The notes below the pieces were generated by a model. The model had not been told where the DNA came from and made no database searches. It saw only the letters and a list, made by a program, of their open reading frames with translations. 64,000 bases of DNA, taken from the NCBI RefSeq assembly GCF_902388705.1, contig NZ_CABMQJ010000009.1, positions 1-64,000 of the forward strand. Reading direction: 5' to 3'. This document shows positions 16,227 to 25,200 of the stretch, piece after piece. Source of the DNA: an uncultured Alistipes sp. Its GTDB lineage: Bacteria; Bacteroidota; Bacteroidia; Bacteroidales; Rikenellaceae. Position numbers and translations under genes: made by a program. Position 1 is the first letter of the stretch; the number at the start of each line of letters is the position of its first letter.

Positions 16227-17525
16227 ATGAAAAAAATCAACGTCATAACGCTCGGCTGCTCGAAGAACACGGTCGACAGCGAGCACCTGATGGCACGGCT
16301 CGCAGCGGCAGGATACGAAGTCCTCTTCGACAGCGACCGCACGGACGCCAAAATCGTGGTCATCAACACCTGCGGCTTTATCGGCGACGCCAAGCAGGAG
16401 TCGATCGACATGATTCTGCGTGCGGCAGCGGCCAAGAACGCCGGGAAAATCGAACGCCTGTTCGTCGTCGGATGCCTCTCGGAACGCTATGCCGACGAAC
16501 TGCGGGCCGAACTTCCCGAAGTGGACGACTTCTTCGGGGCGCGCACCTGGGACGGCATCGTCCGGGCGCTGGGCGCAGCCCAAGACCCGGCGCTGGCCAC
16601 CGATCGCCTGCTCTCCACGCCCAAACACTACGCCTACCTGAAAATTTCGGAAGGCTGCAACTGGAAATGCGGCTACTGCGCCATCCCGCTCATCCGCGGC
16701 CCGCATGTATCCGTGCCGATGGAGGAGCTGGAGGAGGAGGTGCGCAAACTCGCGGCCGGCGGCGTAAAGGAGCTGATTGTCATCGCGCAGGATACGACCT
16801 ATTACGGCCTCGACCTCTACGGGAAACGACGACTGGCCGAACTGCTGCGCCGCCTGTGCCGCATCGACGGCATCGAGTGGATACGCCTGCACTACGCCTA
16901 TCCCACGGCTTTCCCCGACGATGTGATAGAAGCCATGGCCGAAGAGCCGAAAATCTGCAAATACCTCGATATTCCGTTCCAGCACATCTCCGACGCCCAG
17001 CTCGCGGCCATGCACCGCCGCCACACCAAAGCCGACGCCTATGCGCTAATCGGCAGGCTGCGGCAGGCGATTCCCGACCTGGCGCTGCGCACGACGCTGC
17101 TAATCGGCTATCCCGGCGAAACGGAGGCCGATTTCGCAGAACTCGAACAGTTCGTACGCGACGTGCGTTTCGAGCGGCTCGGGGTTTTCGCCTATTCCGA
17201 AGAGGAGGGCACCCGTTCGGCGCAAGAATTGCAGGACGATGTTCCGGAAGAGGTCAAGCAGCAGCGCGTCGAGCGCATCATGGCGCTCCAGAACAAAATC
17301 GCACTCGAAAACAACCTGCGCCGCGTAGGGCGCACCGAACGGGTGCTGATCGATTCGCGGCAGGGCGATTACTATGTCGGGCGCACGCAGTACGACTCGC
17401 CCGAAGTGGATCAGGAAATCCTGGTTCCGGCAGCCGGACGGCGCTTGCTGCGGGGACATTTTTACGAGATAAGCATCTGCGAAGCCGCCGACTACGACCT
17501 CTACGGTCGGGTGGCGGGGAAATAA
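16227..17525 (+). CDS. rimO: Ribosomal protein S12 methylthiotransferase RimO
   Basis: 432 residues from ATG 16227; an upstream TTG frame start is less likely because it would lie in the -7 box. The N-terminal UPF0004 domain has its three cluster cysteines (GCSKNT, NTCGF, VVGCLSERY). The radical SAM core has Cys144-x3-Cys148-x2-Cys151 (CNWKCGYC), then the C-terminal TRAM domain. RimO adds a methylthio group to Asp89 of ribosomal protein S12 using two 4Fe-4S clusters and S-adenosylmethionine. The DFFGARTWDGI region and length fit RimO rather than MiaB. Confidence 0.95.
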   Translation: MKKINVITLGCSKNTVDSEHLMARLAAAGYEVLFDSDRTDAKIVVINTCGFIGDAKQESIDMILRAAAAKNAGKIERLFVVGCLSERYADELRAELPEVDDFFGARTWDGIVRALGAAQDPALATDRLLSTPKHYAYLKISEGCNWKCGYCAIPLIRGPHVSVPMEELEEEVRKLAAGGVKELIVIAQDTTYYGLDLYGKRRLAELLRRLCRIDGIEWIRLHYAYPTAFPDDVIEAMAEEPKICKYLDIPFQHISDAQLAAMHRRHTKADAYALIGRLRQAIPDLALRTTLLIGYPGETEADFAELEQFVRDVRFERLGVFAYSEEEGTRSAQELQDDVPEEVKQQRVERIMALQNKIALENNLRRVGRTERVLIDSRQGDYYVGRTQYDSPEVDQEILVPAAGRRLLRGHFYEISICEAADYDLYGRVAGK

Positions 17526-17527
17526 AA

Positions 17528-17559
17528 TTTGCTTTTTAGCGTTCCTTTTCGTACCTTTG
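17528..17559 (+). promoter_or_regulatory. Promoter of the coiled-coil/zapA unit
   Basis: TTTG (17528-17531), 20 bases, then TACCTTTG (17552-17559): a full -33/-7 match, 30 bases before the start codon at 17590. It begins just after the rimO stop. Confidence 0.78.
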
Positions 17560-17589
17560 AAATGTAAATCGGACTTTACCCGACCCCCA

Positions 17590-17883
17590 ATGGCCGAAAA
17601 AAGCGTGATAACAAATATCGAGGCCCGCATCCGGCAGCTTATCGACGACCACAAAAGGTTGTCGGAATTGTGCGCGGAACTGACGGCGCAACGCGACAGC
17701 CTGAAAGCCGAAAACCGGACTTTGCAGGAGCGTATCCGCGAACTCGACGGCGAATTATCGCGTATGCAGCTGACCGAGGGACTGGCGGGCGAAAGCCGTA
17801 ACCGGGAAAAAGCGCGGGCGCGCGTCAACCGTCTTATGCGGGAGGTCGACAAATGCATCGCGCTGCTCGGAAGGCCGCAATAA
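17590..17883 (+). CDS. Small coiled-coil protein before zapA (ZapB-like)
   Basis: 97 residues from ATG 17590; a TTG-started longer frame would begin inside the -7 box. Almost the whole protein is predicted alpha-helical with heptad-like Leu/Ile spacing (IEARIRQLIDDHKRLSEL, then AENRTLQERIRELDGEL), charged and without cysteine clusters. No family is certain. Size, coiled coil and position 84 bp before zapA resemble ZapB, the coiled-coil partner of ZapA at the division ring. I infer a division role from that and not from clear sequence similarity. Confidence 0.7.
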   Translation: MAEKSVITNIEARIRQLIDDHKRLSELCAELTAQRDSLKAENRTLQERIRELDGELSRMQLTEGLAGESRNREKARARVNRLMREVDKCIALLGRPQ

Positions 17884-17967
17884 GGACAACACGGCGGACG
17901 GTATCCGCAACGCCGGGGCCCCAAGCCGCAGGATGCAGGAAAGAAGTAAGACAAACGAAACAAAGAG

Positions 17968-18267
17968 ATGGCACAACAGGCGATAACCCTTAAAATAGCA
18001 GGCAAAAGCTATTCGCTCAACATCGAGCGTGAAAAAGAGGAGGTGTACCGCCTGGCCGAACGGGAGGTGAACAATTACCTCGCAGCGATAAAACAGAACA
18101 ACTTCAAGAACTGGACAGACCAGGACTACCTGTCGATGGCGGCACTGAAATTCGCCATTGCACTCGTCGACATGCGGCAGAGCCGCGAAGTGGGCGACGA
18201 CGATGTGAAACACCTGGGACGCCTCGGGGAGGAAATCGACGCTTACCTCAATACCCTGAAAGGGTAA
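17968..18267 (+). CDS. zapA: Cell division protein ZapA
   Basis: 99 residues, the usual ZapA length. The N-terminal globular part (QAITLKIAGKSYSLNIER, then EEVYRLAEREVNNYL) and the C-terminal helix (YLSMAALKFAIALVDM, then GEEIDAYLNTLKG) fit the ZapA family. ZapA forms tetramers that cross-link FtsZ filaments at midcell. It follows the coiled-coil gene and precedes the probable 6S RNA. The zapA-6S RNA linkage is known from other bacteria too, which supports both calls. Confidence 0.9.
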   Translation: MAQQAITLKIAGKSYSLNIEREKEEVYRLAEREVNNYLAAIKQNNFKNWTDQDYLSMAALKFAIALVDMRQSREVGDDDVKHLGRLGEEIDAYLNTLKG

Positions 18268-18340
18268 CGCAGGGAAGCCCGGCACCCGGCACGGCGAAAC
18301 CGGGCACAGAGGTTCTTTAACATACGAAGGAAAAATCTAC

Positions 18341-18540
18341 CCGCATAGATTCCTTACAGCTTTGCGAAACTGAACACTTTTTAAATTGGGGCAACTCACG
18401 GCGCTTCAAAATCAGGCCTTAACCCTTCGGGGTGTATGCTGCGGCGTACCGTTGGACGATTGCGATTGTCGGAGCCCCCACACGTGACTTATCTTGCAGA
18501 TTCGTCAAACAAGAGTAAGGAATCCTATGCGGTTTTTTTT
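18341..18540 (+). ncRNA. ssrS: Probable 6S RNA
   Basis: About 200 nt between zapA and rny. The ends close on each other: CCGCATAGATTCCTTA (18341-18356) pairs, with one bulge, with TAAGGAATCCTATGCGG (18516-18532), followed by eight T. Inside, TGGGGC (18387-18392) pairs with GCCCCCA (18474-18480). The apex carries ACCC-TTC-GGGGT (around 18422-18433). One long irregular hairpin with a central open region is the 6S RNA form, which mimics an open promoter and holds the housekeeping RNA polymerase. The exact 5' end is not certain. No clear -7 box precedes it, so it may be processed from the zapA transcript. Confidence 0.8.
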
Positions 18541-18590
18541 ATGTACAACAACAAACCCTTATAATAACAACTCAAAACAGCAACAAAATC

Positions 18591-20138
18591 ATGTATACTA
18601 CCATTTTGGTTGCCTGCATCTCTGCCGTGGCCGGCATCGGGATCTACGCGGTGGTTACGAACCTCGTAGCCAAGACCTCGATCCGCAAGCGCCGCGAAGC
18701 CGCCGTCAAGGAGGCCGAAGCCGAAGGCGAGATGATTAAGAAGGAGAAAATCCTCCAGGCAAAAGAGAAGTTCATACAACTGAAAAGCGAATACGACCGG
18801 CAGGTCAACGAACGCAACCAGAAAATCGCCCAGAGCGAACAGCGGGCCAAGCAGATCGAAAGCAACCTGCAGAACCAGCAGCGCGACCTGGAAAACAAAC
18901 TCCGGGAGAACGACCGCCTGAAAGAGCAGATGCAGAACCAACTGCAGATACTCGAGCACAAGAAAGACGAGGTCGATCAGATGATGCGCGAACAGAACGC
19001 ACGCCTGGAGCAGATTTCGGGCATGAGTTCGGAGGATGCCAAAAACATCCTGATCGAAAACATGAAGGCCGAGGCCAAAACCGAGGCTGCCTCCTATGTC
19101 AACGAAACCATCGAGGAGGCGAAGATGACCGCCACGAAAGAGGCCAAGCGTATTATCGTAGCTTCGATTCAGCGTGTCGCGACCGAAACGGCCATTGAAA
19201 ATGCCGTCACGGTATTCAACATCGAAAGCGACGAGGTCAAGGGCCGCATCATCGGCCGCGAGGGCCGCAACATCCGTGCACTGGAAGCTGCGACCGGCAT
19301 CGAAATCATCGTCGACGACACCCCCGAAGCCATTATTTTGAGCGGATTCGACCCTGTGCGCCGCGAAATCGCCCGCCTGGCCCTGCACCAGTTGGTAACC
19401 GACGGCCGTATCCACCCGGCACGCATCGAGGAGGTCGTAGCCAAAGTCCAGAAGCAGATTGAGGAGGAGATTGTCGAAGTCGGCAAGCGCACCACAATCG
19501 ATTTGGGCATCCACGGCCTGCATCCCGAACTGATTCGCATGATCGGTAAGATGAAGTACCGTTCGTCGTACGGCCAGAACCTGTTGCAGCATGCACGCGA
19601 AACCGCGAACCTCGCGGGCATCATGGCTGCGGAGCTGGGCCTGAACCCCAAAACGGCACGCCGCGCAGGCTTGCTGCACGACATCGGCAAGGTACCCGAC
19701 GACGAACCGGAACTGCCGCACGCAATCATCGGCATGAAACTCGCCGAGAAGTACAAGGAGAAACCAGAAGTATGCAACGCCATCGGCGCCCACCACGACG
19801 AGGTGGAGATGACTTCGCTCATCGCCCCGATTATCCAGGTATGCGACGCGATTTCGGGTGCACGTCCCGGCGCACGCCGCGAAGTGGTCGAAAGCTACAT
19901 CAAGCGCCTGAAAGAGATGGAGGACATCGCCCTCTCGTACCCCGGCGTGCTGAAAACCTATGCTATCCAGGCCGGCCGCGAACTGCGCGTAATCGTCGGC
20001 GCCGACAAGCTCTCGGATCAGGAGTCGGAGGGGCTGTCGCACGATATCGCCAAGAAGATTCAGGACGAAATGACCTATCCCGGACAGGTGAAAATCACCG
20101 TTATCCGCGAAACGCGGGCCGTATCGTACGCCAAATAA
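18591..20138 (+). CDS. rny: Ribonuclease Y
   Basis: 515 residues. An N-terminal membrane anchor (about 1-24) is followed by a long coiled coil (about 30-200). Next come a KH domain (about 205-270; GREGRNIRALEAATG) and an HD domain with the metal pair in LLHDIGKVPDD and AIGAHHDEVE, then a C-terminal helical region ending PGQVKITVIRETRAVSYAK. RNase Y is a membrane-bound endoribonuclease that starts mRNA decay. Length and domain order are standard. The last about 30 codons plus terminator are repeated in degenerate form just downstream. Confidence 0.96.
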   Translation: MYTTILVACISAVAGIGIYAVVTNLVAKTSIRKRREAAVKEAEAEGEMIKKEKILQAKEKFIQLKSEYDRQVNERNQKIAQSEQRAKQIESNLQNQQRDLENKLRENDRLKEQMQNQLQILEHKKDEVDQMMREQNARLEQISGMSSEDAKNILIENMKAEAKTEAASYVNETIEEAKMTATKEAKRIIVASIQRVATETAIENAVTVFNIESDEVKGRIIGREGRNIRALEAATGIEIIVDDTPEAIILSGFDPVRREIARLALHQLVTDGRIHPARIEEVVAKVQKQIEEEIVEVGKRTTIDLGIHGLHPELIRMIGKMKYRSSYGQNLLQHARETANLAGIMAAELGLNPKTARRAGLLHDIGKVPDDEPELPHAIIGMKLAEKYKEKPEVCNAIGAHHDEVEMTSLIAPIIQVCDAISGARPGARREVVESYIKRLKEMEDIALSYPGVLKTYAIQAGRELRVIVGADKLSDQESEGLSHDIAKKIQDEMTYPGQVKITVIRETRAVSYAK

Positions 20139-20188
20139 CCGGACTGCAACCGAAAGGTCATCGCGGCCTTACCGATAAACAGTACTTT

Positions 20189-20220
20189 AAATCCCTCCCG
20201 GAACCGGGAGGGATTTTTTT
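20189..20220 (+). terminator. Terminator of rny
   Basis: AAATCCCTCCCGG and CCGGGAGGGATTT (20189-20216) form a long stem with a tight loop, followed by a T run. Confidence 0.9.
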
Positions 20221-20227
20221 GTCCGGC

Positions 20228-20312
20228 CAGGTGAAAATTTCCGTATCCGAGAAACCGGACTGCGCCACGTGCCAAACAGTCGGATTACGACAGGAAAGGT
20301 CATGCAGCCGCA
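20228..20312 (+). repeat. Degenerate tandem copy of the rny 3' end
   Basis: Bases 20228-20312 align with 20085-20171, the end of rny and its 3' untranslated part, at an offset of 142 to 143 bases. Shared blocks include CAGGTGAAAAT, TATCCG-x-GAAAC, GCCAAA and GAAAGGTCAT in the same order. The copy has no intact reading frame of its own and, like the original, leads into a terminator hairpin. Confidence 0.8.
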
Positions 20313-20326
20313 CCGGCACATTGAAA

Positions 20327-20350
20327 ATCCCGCCTTTTATAAGGCGGGAT
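20327..20350. terminator. Second terminator hairpin, between rny and the AraC gene
   Basis: ATCCCGCCTT (20327-20336), loop TTAT, then AAGGCGGGAT (20341-20350): a perfect 10-bp stem. It is flanked by AAAA and ATTTTAAT, so it could end transcription from rny read-through and from the converging AraC gene. Confidence 0.75.
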
Positions 20351-20406
20351 ATTTTAATATACGACAGAGCCCAACCGCGGCCCCCGGGAAATCCATCGGG
20401 CACAGA

Positions 20407-21294
20407 CTATTTCCAACCGCTCATTTTCCGGAAATCGGACGGTGTAACCCCCTCCTTATGCTTGAAAAACGTGGAGAACTGCCCGGCATTCACGAATTTC
20501 AGGGCATAGGCAATCTCCGCGATATTCATATTCGTATTCGTCAGCAACTCCTTGGCTTTCAGCAACCGCTGTTGCAGTTGATACTGGGCCGGAGAGATCC
20601 CCGTATACTCCTTGAACATCTTCCGGAACCAGGAATAACCCACCCCGAGTTTACCGGCAATGGCTTCGACATCGAGCGGATTGTCCATGTCCCGCATCAA
20701 CTCCCTCGCCGCATTCACCTTTTCCAGCACGAATGTATTCGCATACGAATTGTTCCGCTCCTTATAATAGACGGAACCCAGAATATGCAGTACGATACTC
20801 GAAATAATCTGCTGGCATCCCGCCTTCTCGGCAGACGCCAACTGGAGAACCTCTTCGTAAAGGCTCACGATTCCCGAACTTACCCCGATAACGTGCAGCG
20901 GATGCTCCCGCGCAAGAAACCTGTTTTCCACCCGGTCATCGATATACGGCCCCTTAAACCCGACCCAATACTCATCCCAGCCAGTTTCCGCATCCGGATG
21001 ATAGCTGTGCCACTCCCCGGGAAAAAGCAGGATCATCGTACCGGCTTTCACATGCACCTCGGCACAGGATCGGGAAGAAAAGCGACCGAAGCCTTTGGTA
21101 ATATACACCAGTTGATACTCGTTCAGCACCCTCCCTACTCGGGGCATGAAGTTATACTTATCCGGATGCGCGGAGAGGGGATACCTCGTTCCGGGCGGAA
21201 TGAACTGGTAGCCGACCGTCGTCACGACAACACCCCACCGTTCGTCCTTGTCGCCGATGGTCAGATAACATAACTTGTCGCGCTCCTGCTGCAT
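20407..21294 (-). CDS. AraC-family transcriptional regulator
   Basis: 295 residues. The N-terminal half (about 20-165) is a cupin-like ligand-binding domain (GYQFIPPGTRYPL, LVYITKGFGRF, GTMILLFPGEWHSY). The C-terminal 100 residues hold the two helix-turn-helix motifs of AraC proteins: IAGKLGVGYSWFRKMFKEYTG, then IAEIAYALKFVNAGQFSTFFK and the final GVTPSDFRK. It is transcribed away from the mannan SusC locus, with a 937-bp shared region, so control of that locus is plausible. AraC sensors of this type bind sugars; the ligand here is not known. Confidence 0.9.
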   Translation of the reverse strand: MQQERDKLCYLTIGDKDERWGVVVTTVGYQFIPPGTRYPLSAHPDKYNFMPRVGRVLNEYQLVYITKGFGRFSSRSCAEVHVKAGTMILLFPGEWHSYHPDAETGWDEYWVGFKGPYIDDRVENRFLAREHPLHVIGVSSGIVSLYEEVLQLASAEKAGCQQIISSIVLHILGSVYYKERNNSYANTFVLEKVNAARELMRDMDNPLDVEAIAGKLGVGYSWFRKMFKEYTGISPAQYQLQQRLLKAKELLTNTNMNIAEIAYALKFVNAGQFSTFFKHKEGVTPSDFRKMSGWK

Positions 21295-21329
21295 ATCGGA
21301 TTGGGTGGATAAATGCCACCTTTCATAAG

Positions 21330-21337
21330 CAAATATA
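21330..21337 (-). promoter_or_regulatory. -7 box of the AraC gene
   Basis: CAAATATA reads TATATTTG on the minus strand, a consensus match, 35 bases upstream of the start codon. Confidence 0.6.
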
Positions 21338-21362
21338 CTATTTTCTGCATAATAAACAGATT

Positions 21363-21406
21363 AAAACGGCAATAAGATTCTTATGACAGCGTCTTATTGC
21401 CGTTTT
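21363..21406. repeat. 15-bp perfect inverted repeat upstream of the AraC gene
   Basis: AAAACGGCAATAAGA (21363-21377), 14 bases, then the exact complement TCTTATTGCCGTTTT (21392-21406). It lies about 25 bases upstream of the AraC -7 box. It could be a regulator-binding site or a terminator left from a lost gene; on either strand the stem ends in TTTT. Confidence 0.7.
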
Positions 21407-22015
21407 CGGAAGGAATATCCGCCTGTAACCGCACCGTTTTACGGGAAAGAACGAGCTGTTTCCGGACTCTGCAGCAATGCTATCAACAGCCGCATAGATA
21501 CGACAAAAGGTCCGGGCCTCCCGGAATCCGAGTACGGCAGTCTGCAACCTCCGTGGCAAAAATACGGCAGGGGCGCGCCTATGCTGTACGAATTCGGACA
21601 AGGCTGCCCGTTCGCCCCAGGACTCTCCGGGCACCGGCACCGACAAGAATCGGCCACAGGAAAAGTCCCGCATCAAGTTCTCCGGCAACAGCAGCCGTTC
21701 CGGCAAATAACGACACGGCTGTTCGAACAGTAGCGTCGAAAATACGGCCTAAAAGGCATCTATCGGGCATTTCGTACGACCGTAAGCTGTCCGTTCCAAT
21801 TTTGTCCGACCCTCCAAACACCCCGTTTTACGCGATTTCAACCTGTGAAAATACCGGGATAAAACCATAAAAACCGGTATTAGTATTAAATCTGATATTG
21901 AAATTTTAAAAAATGACAACAAAAAGCCCGGGCCGGCTGGGAGCCTGCAAAAATGCGCCCGCATTTATACACAGAGCACGATTACGTACTACAAATTCTC
22001 AAAATCGTACTAAAC

Positions 22016-22024
22016 GGGGGGGGG
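22016..22024 (+). repeat. Nine-G tract in the susC promoter region
   Basis: Nine consecutive G end eight bases before the -7 box at 22033-22040, that is, inside the stretch that should separate the -33 and -7 elements. A change in tract length would change promoter spacing. Confidence 0.85.
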
Positions 22025-22032
22025 AAATCCAG

Positions 22033-22040
22033 TATATTTG
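22033..22040 (+). promoter_or_regulatory. -7 box of the mannan SusC operon
   Basis: TATATTTG matches the consensus. The bases 19-21 upstream (around 22008-22013) do not form TTTG, so activation by a regulator such as AraC is likely if this promoter is used. The leader would be about 185 bases. Confidence 0.5.
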
Positions 22041-22208
22041 AATTGCAAATTAAACGTTGCAGATTTTAATATTTTCAAATAATAAACCTAAAAACAACCT
22101 AAATTGGACAAGCCTATGCAGAACTAACTCCCATTTCCCTCGGGTTTTTCTTAATTATATATAGGTATAAGACCCGACGCGGGATTTTATCTCATTCATT
22201 TATCTACT

Positions 22209-22235
22209 ATGGACAAAACCAACCAATCTTTATGA
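22209..22235 (+). CDS. Eight-codon leader ORF coupled to susC
   Basis: ATG at 22209 opens an eight-codon frame (MDKTNQSL). Its TGA stop overlaps the susC start in the form ATGA (22232-22235). Such an overlap allows translational coupling. Whether it is translated is unknown; its chance occurrence cannot be excluded. Confidence 0.35.
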   Translation: MDKTNQSL

Positions 22236-25200
22236 AGAAAAATTTATCCATTTTTATGACAGCCGGAAGCTGGTTGCAGCGTGCAGTTGTGTTGTTTTTG
22301 TGCGTTGCCGCAATGCAGACCCTGCATGCCCAGGACACAAAAAAGACCGTTACGGGTACGGTTGTCGACCAGAACGGCCAACCTGTCGTCGGAGCTACGG
22401 TCATGATTCTGAACACAACGAAAGGTACCGCCACCAACGGCAACGGACAGTTCAACCTTTCGGGCGTATCCGACAACGACGAGCTGAACATTTCATTCCT
22501 CGGCTACAAGCCCGTAACGATTAAAGTCGGCACCCGTACCGCCGTTTCGGTGACGCTCGAAGAGGATTCGAGTTATCTGGACGAGGTCGTAGTCGTAGGT
22601 TACGGCACGACGACCCGCCGCCACATCATTTCGTCGGTATCGACCGTCAAATCAGATGTCATCGAAAATCGCCCGGTAGCGAATGTCCAGCAGGCTTTGC
22701 AGGGTGCTGCAGCCAACTTGATCATTCAGACCAAGAACTTCGACCCGACCGGCGATGGACAGATGAACCTTTCGATCCGCGGTGTGAATACCATCGGTAA
22801 CAATACGCCGCTGGTAGTTATCGACGGCGTCCCCCAGTCGGACGCAGGCCGTATGAACGAACTCAACCCGAACGACATCGCTTCGATCAACATCCTGAAA
22901 GACGCCGGTTCGGCTGCTATCTACGGAGCACGTTCATCGAACGGCGTCATCCTGATTACGACCAAAGGCGGTAATAAGGAAATGGCCCCGAAGATTCGTT
23001 TCAGCGCGCAGCTCGGTGTGGAGAATCCCCACACGCTCTACGAGCAGGTTCCCACATACCTTAACTCCATTCTGCGCAACGAAACCCTGACCAACGTAGG
23101 CCGCGACCCGTATTTTACGCCGTCCGAGATTCAGGAGTTCTATATCCACGGCGACAGCGAGCCCATGTACAAGCAGGCGATGCAGAACGCATTCCAGCAG
23201 AATTACAACGTGAGCGTTACAGGCGGTACGAAGACAACGACCTATATGCTTTCGGCAGCCTACTACGATCAGGAATCCAACTACGTCGGCAACGATTACG
23301 GTATCAAACGCTACAACCTGCGTTCGAACCTGACGACCGAATTCGGCCGCCTGAAACTGGGAGCCAATGTCAATTTCACCCGTTCGGAAACGAACTCACC
23401 CGCAGATGCGAACGTCGGATTCCTCTTTGCAGACCTCGTCCGCTTCCCGAGTTATTACTTCAACCGTCAGTACGAAAACGGCATTTTCTACGGTAACAAC
23501 TATAAATACGGAGGCTATTCTGTCAGCCCGTTGGCTGGCCTGATCGGCGGTGGAACCAACAAACACGACAACGAATACCTCACCGGCACCTTCACTGCCG
23601 ATTTTGAAATCGCCAAAGGCTTGAAAGCCCGTGCAATTTTAGGAGCTGAAGTTCGCCATGATCACCGTTTCACATCGCATAAAACATATATGTATGCGAC
23701 GGACAGCGGTTCTGAACAGGCAGATCCCTCGTCGGCTACGATCGGCGGCAGCAAAGATCGTAATGTAGACGACTGGGTAAACAAAAGCACCTATGTAAGT
23801 GCCCAGTTGATGTTGGACTACAACCGTACATTCGCCGAAAAACACAATGTGTCTGCGATGCTCGGCTGGTCTGACGAATCGAATGTCAGCTACAGCCTTA
23901 CCGCTGCTAAAAAATACATGAACAGCATCGATCAACCCGGCGAAGGCACGGTTGTCGATGAAAGCACTTCGCTCTCCTCGCAGAACAAGAGTCGTTCTGC
24001 CCTCCAGTCCTTCTTCGGCCGTGCCGGATACTCGTACGACGAGCGCTATTATTTCGAATTTACGGCTCGTTACGATATGTCGTCTAAATTCCTTAAAAAG
24101 CGCAACGGCGGTTTCTTCCCGGCCGTATCGCTTGGATGGCGTCTGTCGCAGGAGGCTTTCATGGACACGTACCGCGACCGCGTAGGCGATCTGAAACTCC
24201 GTGCATCGTACGGTATGAACGGTAACCAGCAGGATGTCGGCAACTACGACTTTATGACAACCTACGGCCTGTGGCAAAACGCCTACGGCTTCAACGGCAA
24301 ACCGGTTCAGGGTCTGATGTTCACCATGGGTAACGAATTCCTGACCTGGGAAACGTCTAAAACATTCAATATCGGTTTGGACGCTACGTTCTTCAAAAAC
24401 CGCTTGAGCGTAAACTTCGACTACTTCTACAAGCGTACAGAAGACATTCTGCTCAACCCGATCGTTCCCGGAACTTTCGGTGCCAGCATTGCCAAAGAAA
24501 ACCGGGGTATATTGGACAACCAGGGTTGGGAGTTGACCATTAACTACAACCTCACCCACGGAGCATGGAAGCACAATTTCTCGTTCAACATCGCAGACTC
24601 GAAAAACGAACTCGTTCGTTACGGAACGCGCGACATCCACGCAAACGACGGTGTAACCGTTCTTCGTCAGGAGGGACTTCCCCTGAACGCTTACTACGGT
24701 TACAAAACCAACGGCTTCTTCCAGAACTACGAGGAGATTGAAAATGCAGCCATTCCGACAACGATCGACCGCACGCAATTGCGCCCGGGTGACGTACGCT
24801 ATGTCGACCTGAACAAGGACGGGAAAATCGACGAAGAAGACCGCACATACCTGGGTTACGGATTCCCGCGTTATACCTTCGGTTTCAACTACAATGTAGC
24901 ATGGAAAGGTATCGACCTCGGTATTATGCTGCAAGGCGTGCTGAAGCGTACAAACGCTATCCGCGGCGAGCTTGTTGAGCCTTTCCACTCCGACTACTCG
25001 ATGACCATGTTCAAACACCAGCTCGACTACTGGTCGCCGGAAAATCGCGACGCACGTTGGCCCCGCCTCTCCGCTTCGGGTTCTGTCAGCACGCAGAACA
25101 ACTGGGGACAGGCCGGTTCGGAACTGAACATGATCGACGGCGCATACCTGCGTGTAAAGAATATTCAGGTAGGCTACACGTTCCCGCAGAAATGGACCAA

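Larger units (their letters stand above)
21407..22231. other. Long intergenic region before the mannan SusC gene
   Basis: About 825 bp. The first half has GC-rich sequence with short frames that I do not support as genes. The second half turns AT-rich and holds the nine-G tract, a -7 box and a mini-ORF. CCCG-ACG-CGGG at about 22173-22184 is a short hairpin. No tRNA or recognisable gene remnant is seen. Confidence 0.5.

Noticed and set aside
18277..18305. GCCCGG...CCGGGC hairpin after zapA as a terminator
   Set aside because: The stem is only six pairs and no T run follows; a transcript may read through into the 6S RNA.
21383..21870. Two overlapping plus-strand frames in the long intergenic region (116 and 157 codons)
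   Set aside because: They overlap each other in different frames, have no family resemblance, no promoter box before them and odd composition. One covers the 15-bp inverted repeat.
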